Assembly: GCA_964432985.1 (NCBI GenBank)
Contig: CAYSPT010000010.1
Span: forward strand, 48,802-112,801
Origin: CAYSPT01 sp964432985
GTDB lineage: Bacteria > Muiribacteriota > CAYSPT01
DNA: 64,000 bases
Reading direction: 5' to 3'
Numbering within the stretch: the stretch's first letter is position 1. Below: more notes on the stretch, generated by a model. The model was not told the DNA's origin and did no database searches. It saw only the letters and a program-made list of their open reading frames with translations. The stretch is not shown here.

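Noticed and set aside
63734..63736. GTG as the start of the giant gene
   Set aside because: The Ig-like repeat continues in frame for 88 codons upstream to the window edge, and no Shine-Dalgarno sequence or signal peptide is at this position.
62270..63970. RTX (type I secretion) glycine-rich repeats, from the SGGGG runs
   Set aside because: The glycines form one loop per Ig unit and lack the GGxGxDxxx nonapeptide. No C-terminal RTX block exists.
62110..64000. CRISPR array or satellite DNA
   Set aside because: The 273-bp period is in frame (91 codons) and every copy encodes the same Ig-like strands. There is no short repeat with unique spacers.

Overview
The window is almost entirely one gene. 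A single minus-strand reading frame stays open from the right edge (64000) to a TGA at 1811-1813. It covers 62,190 bp and 20,729 residues, and its 5' end lies outside the window. Shine-Dalgarno sites, a 25-nt gene gap, no introns and a homoserine kinase neighbour show that this is bacterial DNA (GC-rich, roughly 55-60% by eye). Proteins this large are known from a few lineages, notably Candidatus Omnitrophota and some Chlorobi. A prepilin-like protein beside it suggests a diderm. Phylum assignment is inference only.

Layout, right to left, which is the direction of transcription: (1) 64000-62110, at least seven tandem ~91-residue Ig-like repeats with a 273-bp period. (2) 62100-56200, about ten further Ig-like units, one of which carries a five-bladed beta-propeller (GH43/GH32-like fold) in a loop. 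(3) 56155-54200, a LamG domain and unassigned beta-rich sequence. (4) 54200-24900, thirteen copies of a ~2.35-kb (~785-residue) composite unit. The central eight form an alternating A-B higher-order repeat of ~4.7 kb, and nine units carry a LamG domain nested inside a conserved jelly-roll-like host. (5) 24800-20150, a zinc-ribbon-like knot, a carbohydrate-binding-like sandwich, two further concanavalin-like domains and an F5/8 type C (discoidin) domain. (6) 20150-2900, a second array of fifteen Ig-like composite units (~1.0-1.4 kb each), one with a nested LamG. (7) 2400-1811, a terminal jelly-roll with no recognisable cell-wall or secretion sorting signal.

Immediately downstream, and probably translated from the same message, is a prepilin/pseudopilin-like protein (688-1785) with four cysteine pairs. 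It may be shortened by a frameshift in a C/G run. A gene-free stretch of about 470 bp follows, with a plausible promoter. The 5' end of a homoserine kinase gene (thrB, 1-216) runs off the left edge.

Interpretation: the giant protein looks like an extracellular rope of beta-sandwiches that displays many glycan- or surface-binding domains. Most of these are inserted into loops of repeated scaffold units, and the pilin-like neighbour may help export or anchor it. No catalytic function is demonstrated. The most unusual features are the nested-cassette design and the A-B higher-order repeat.
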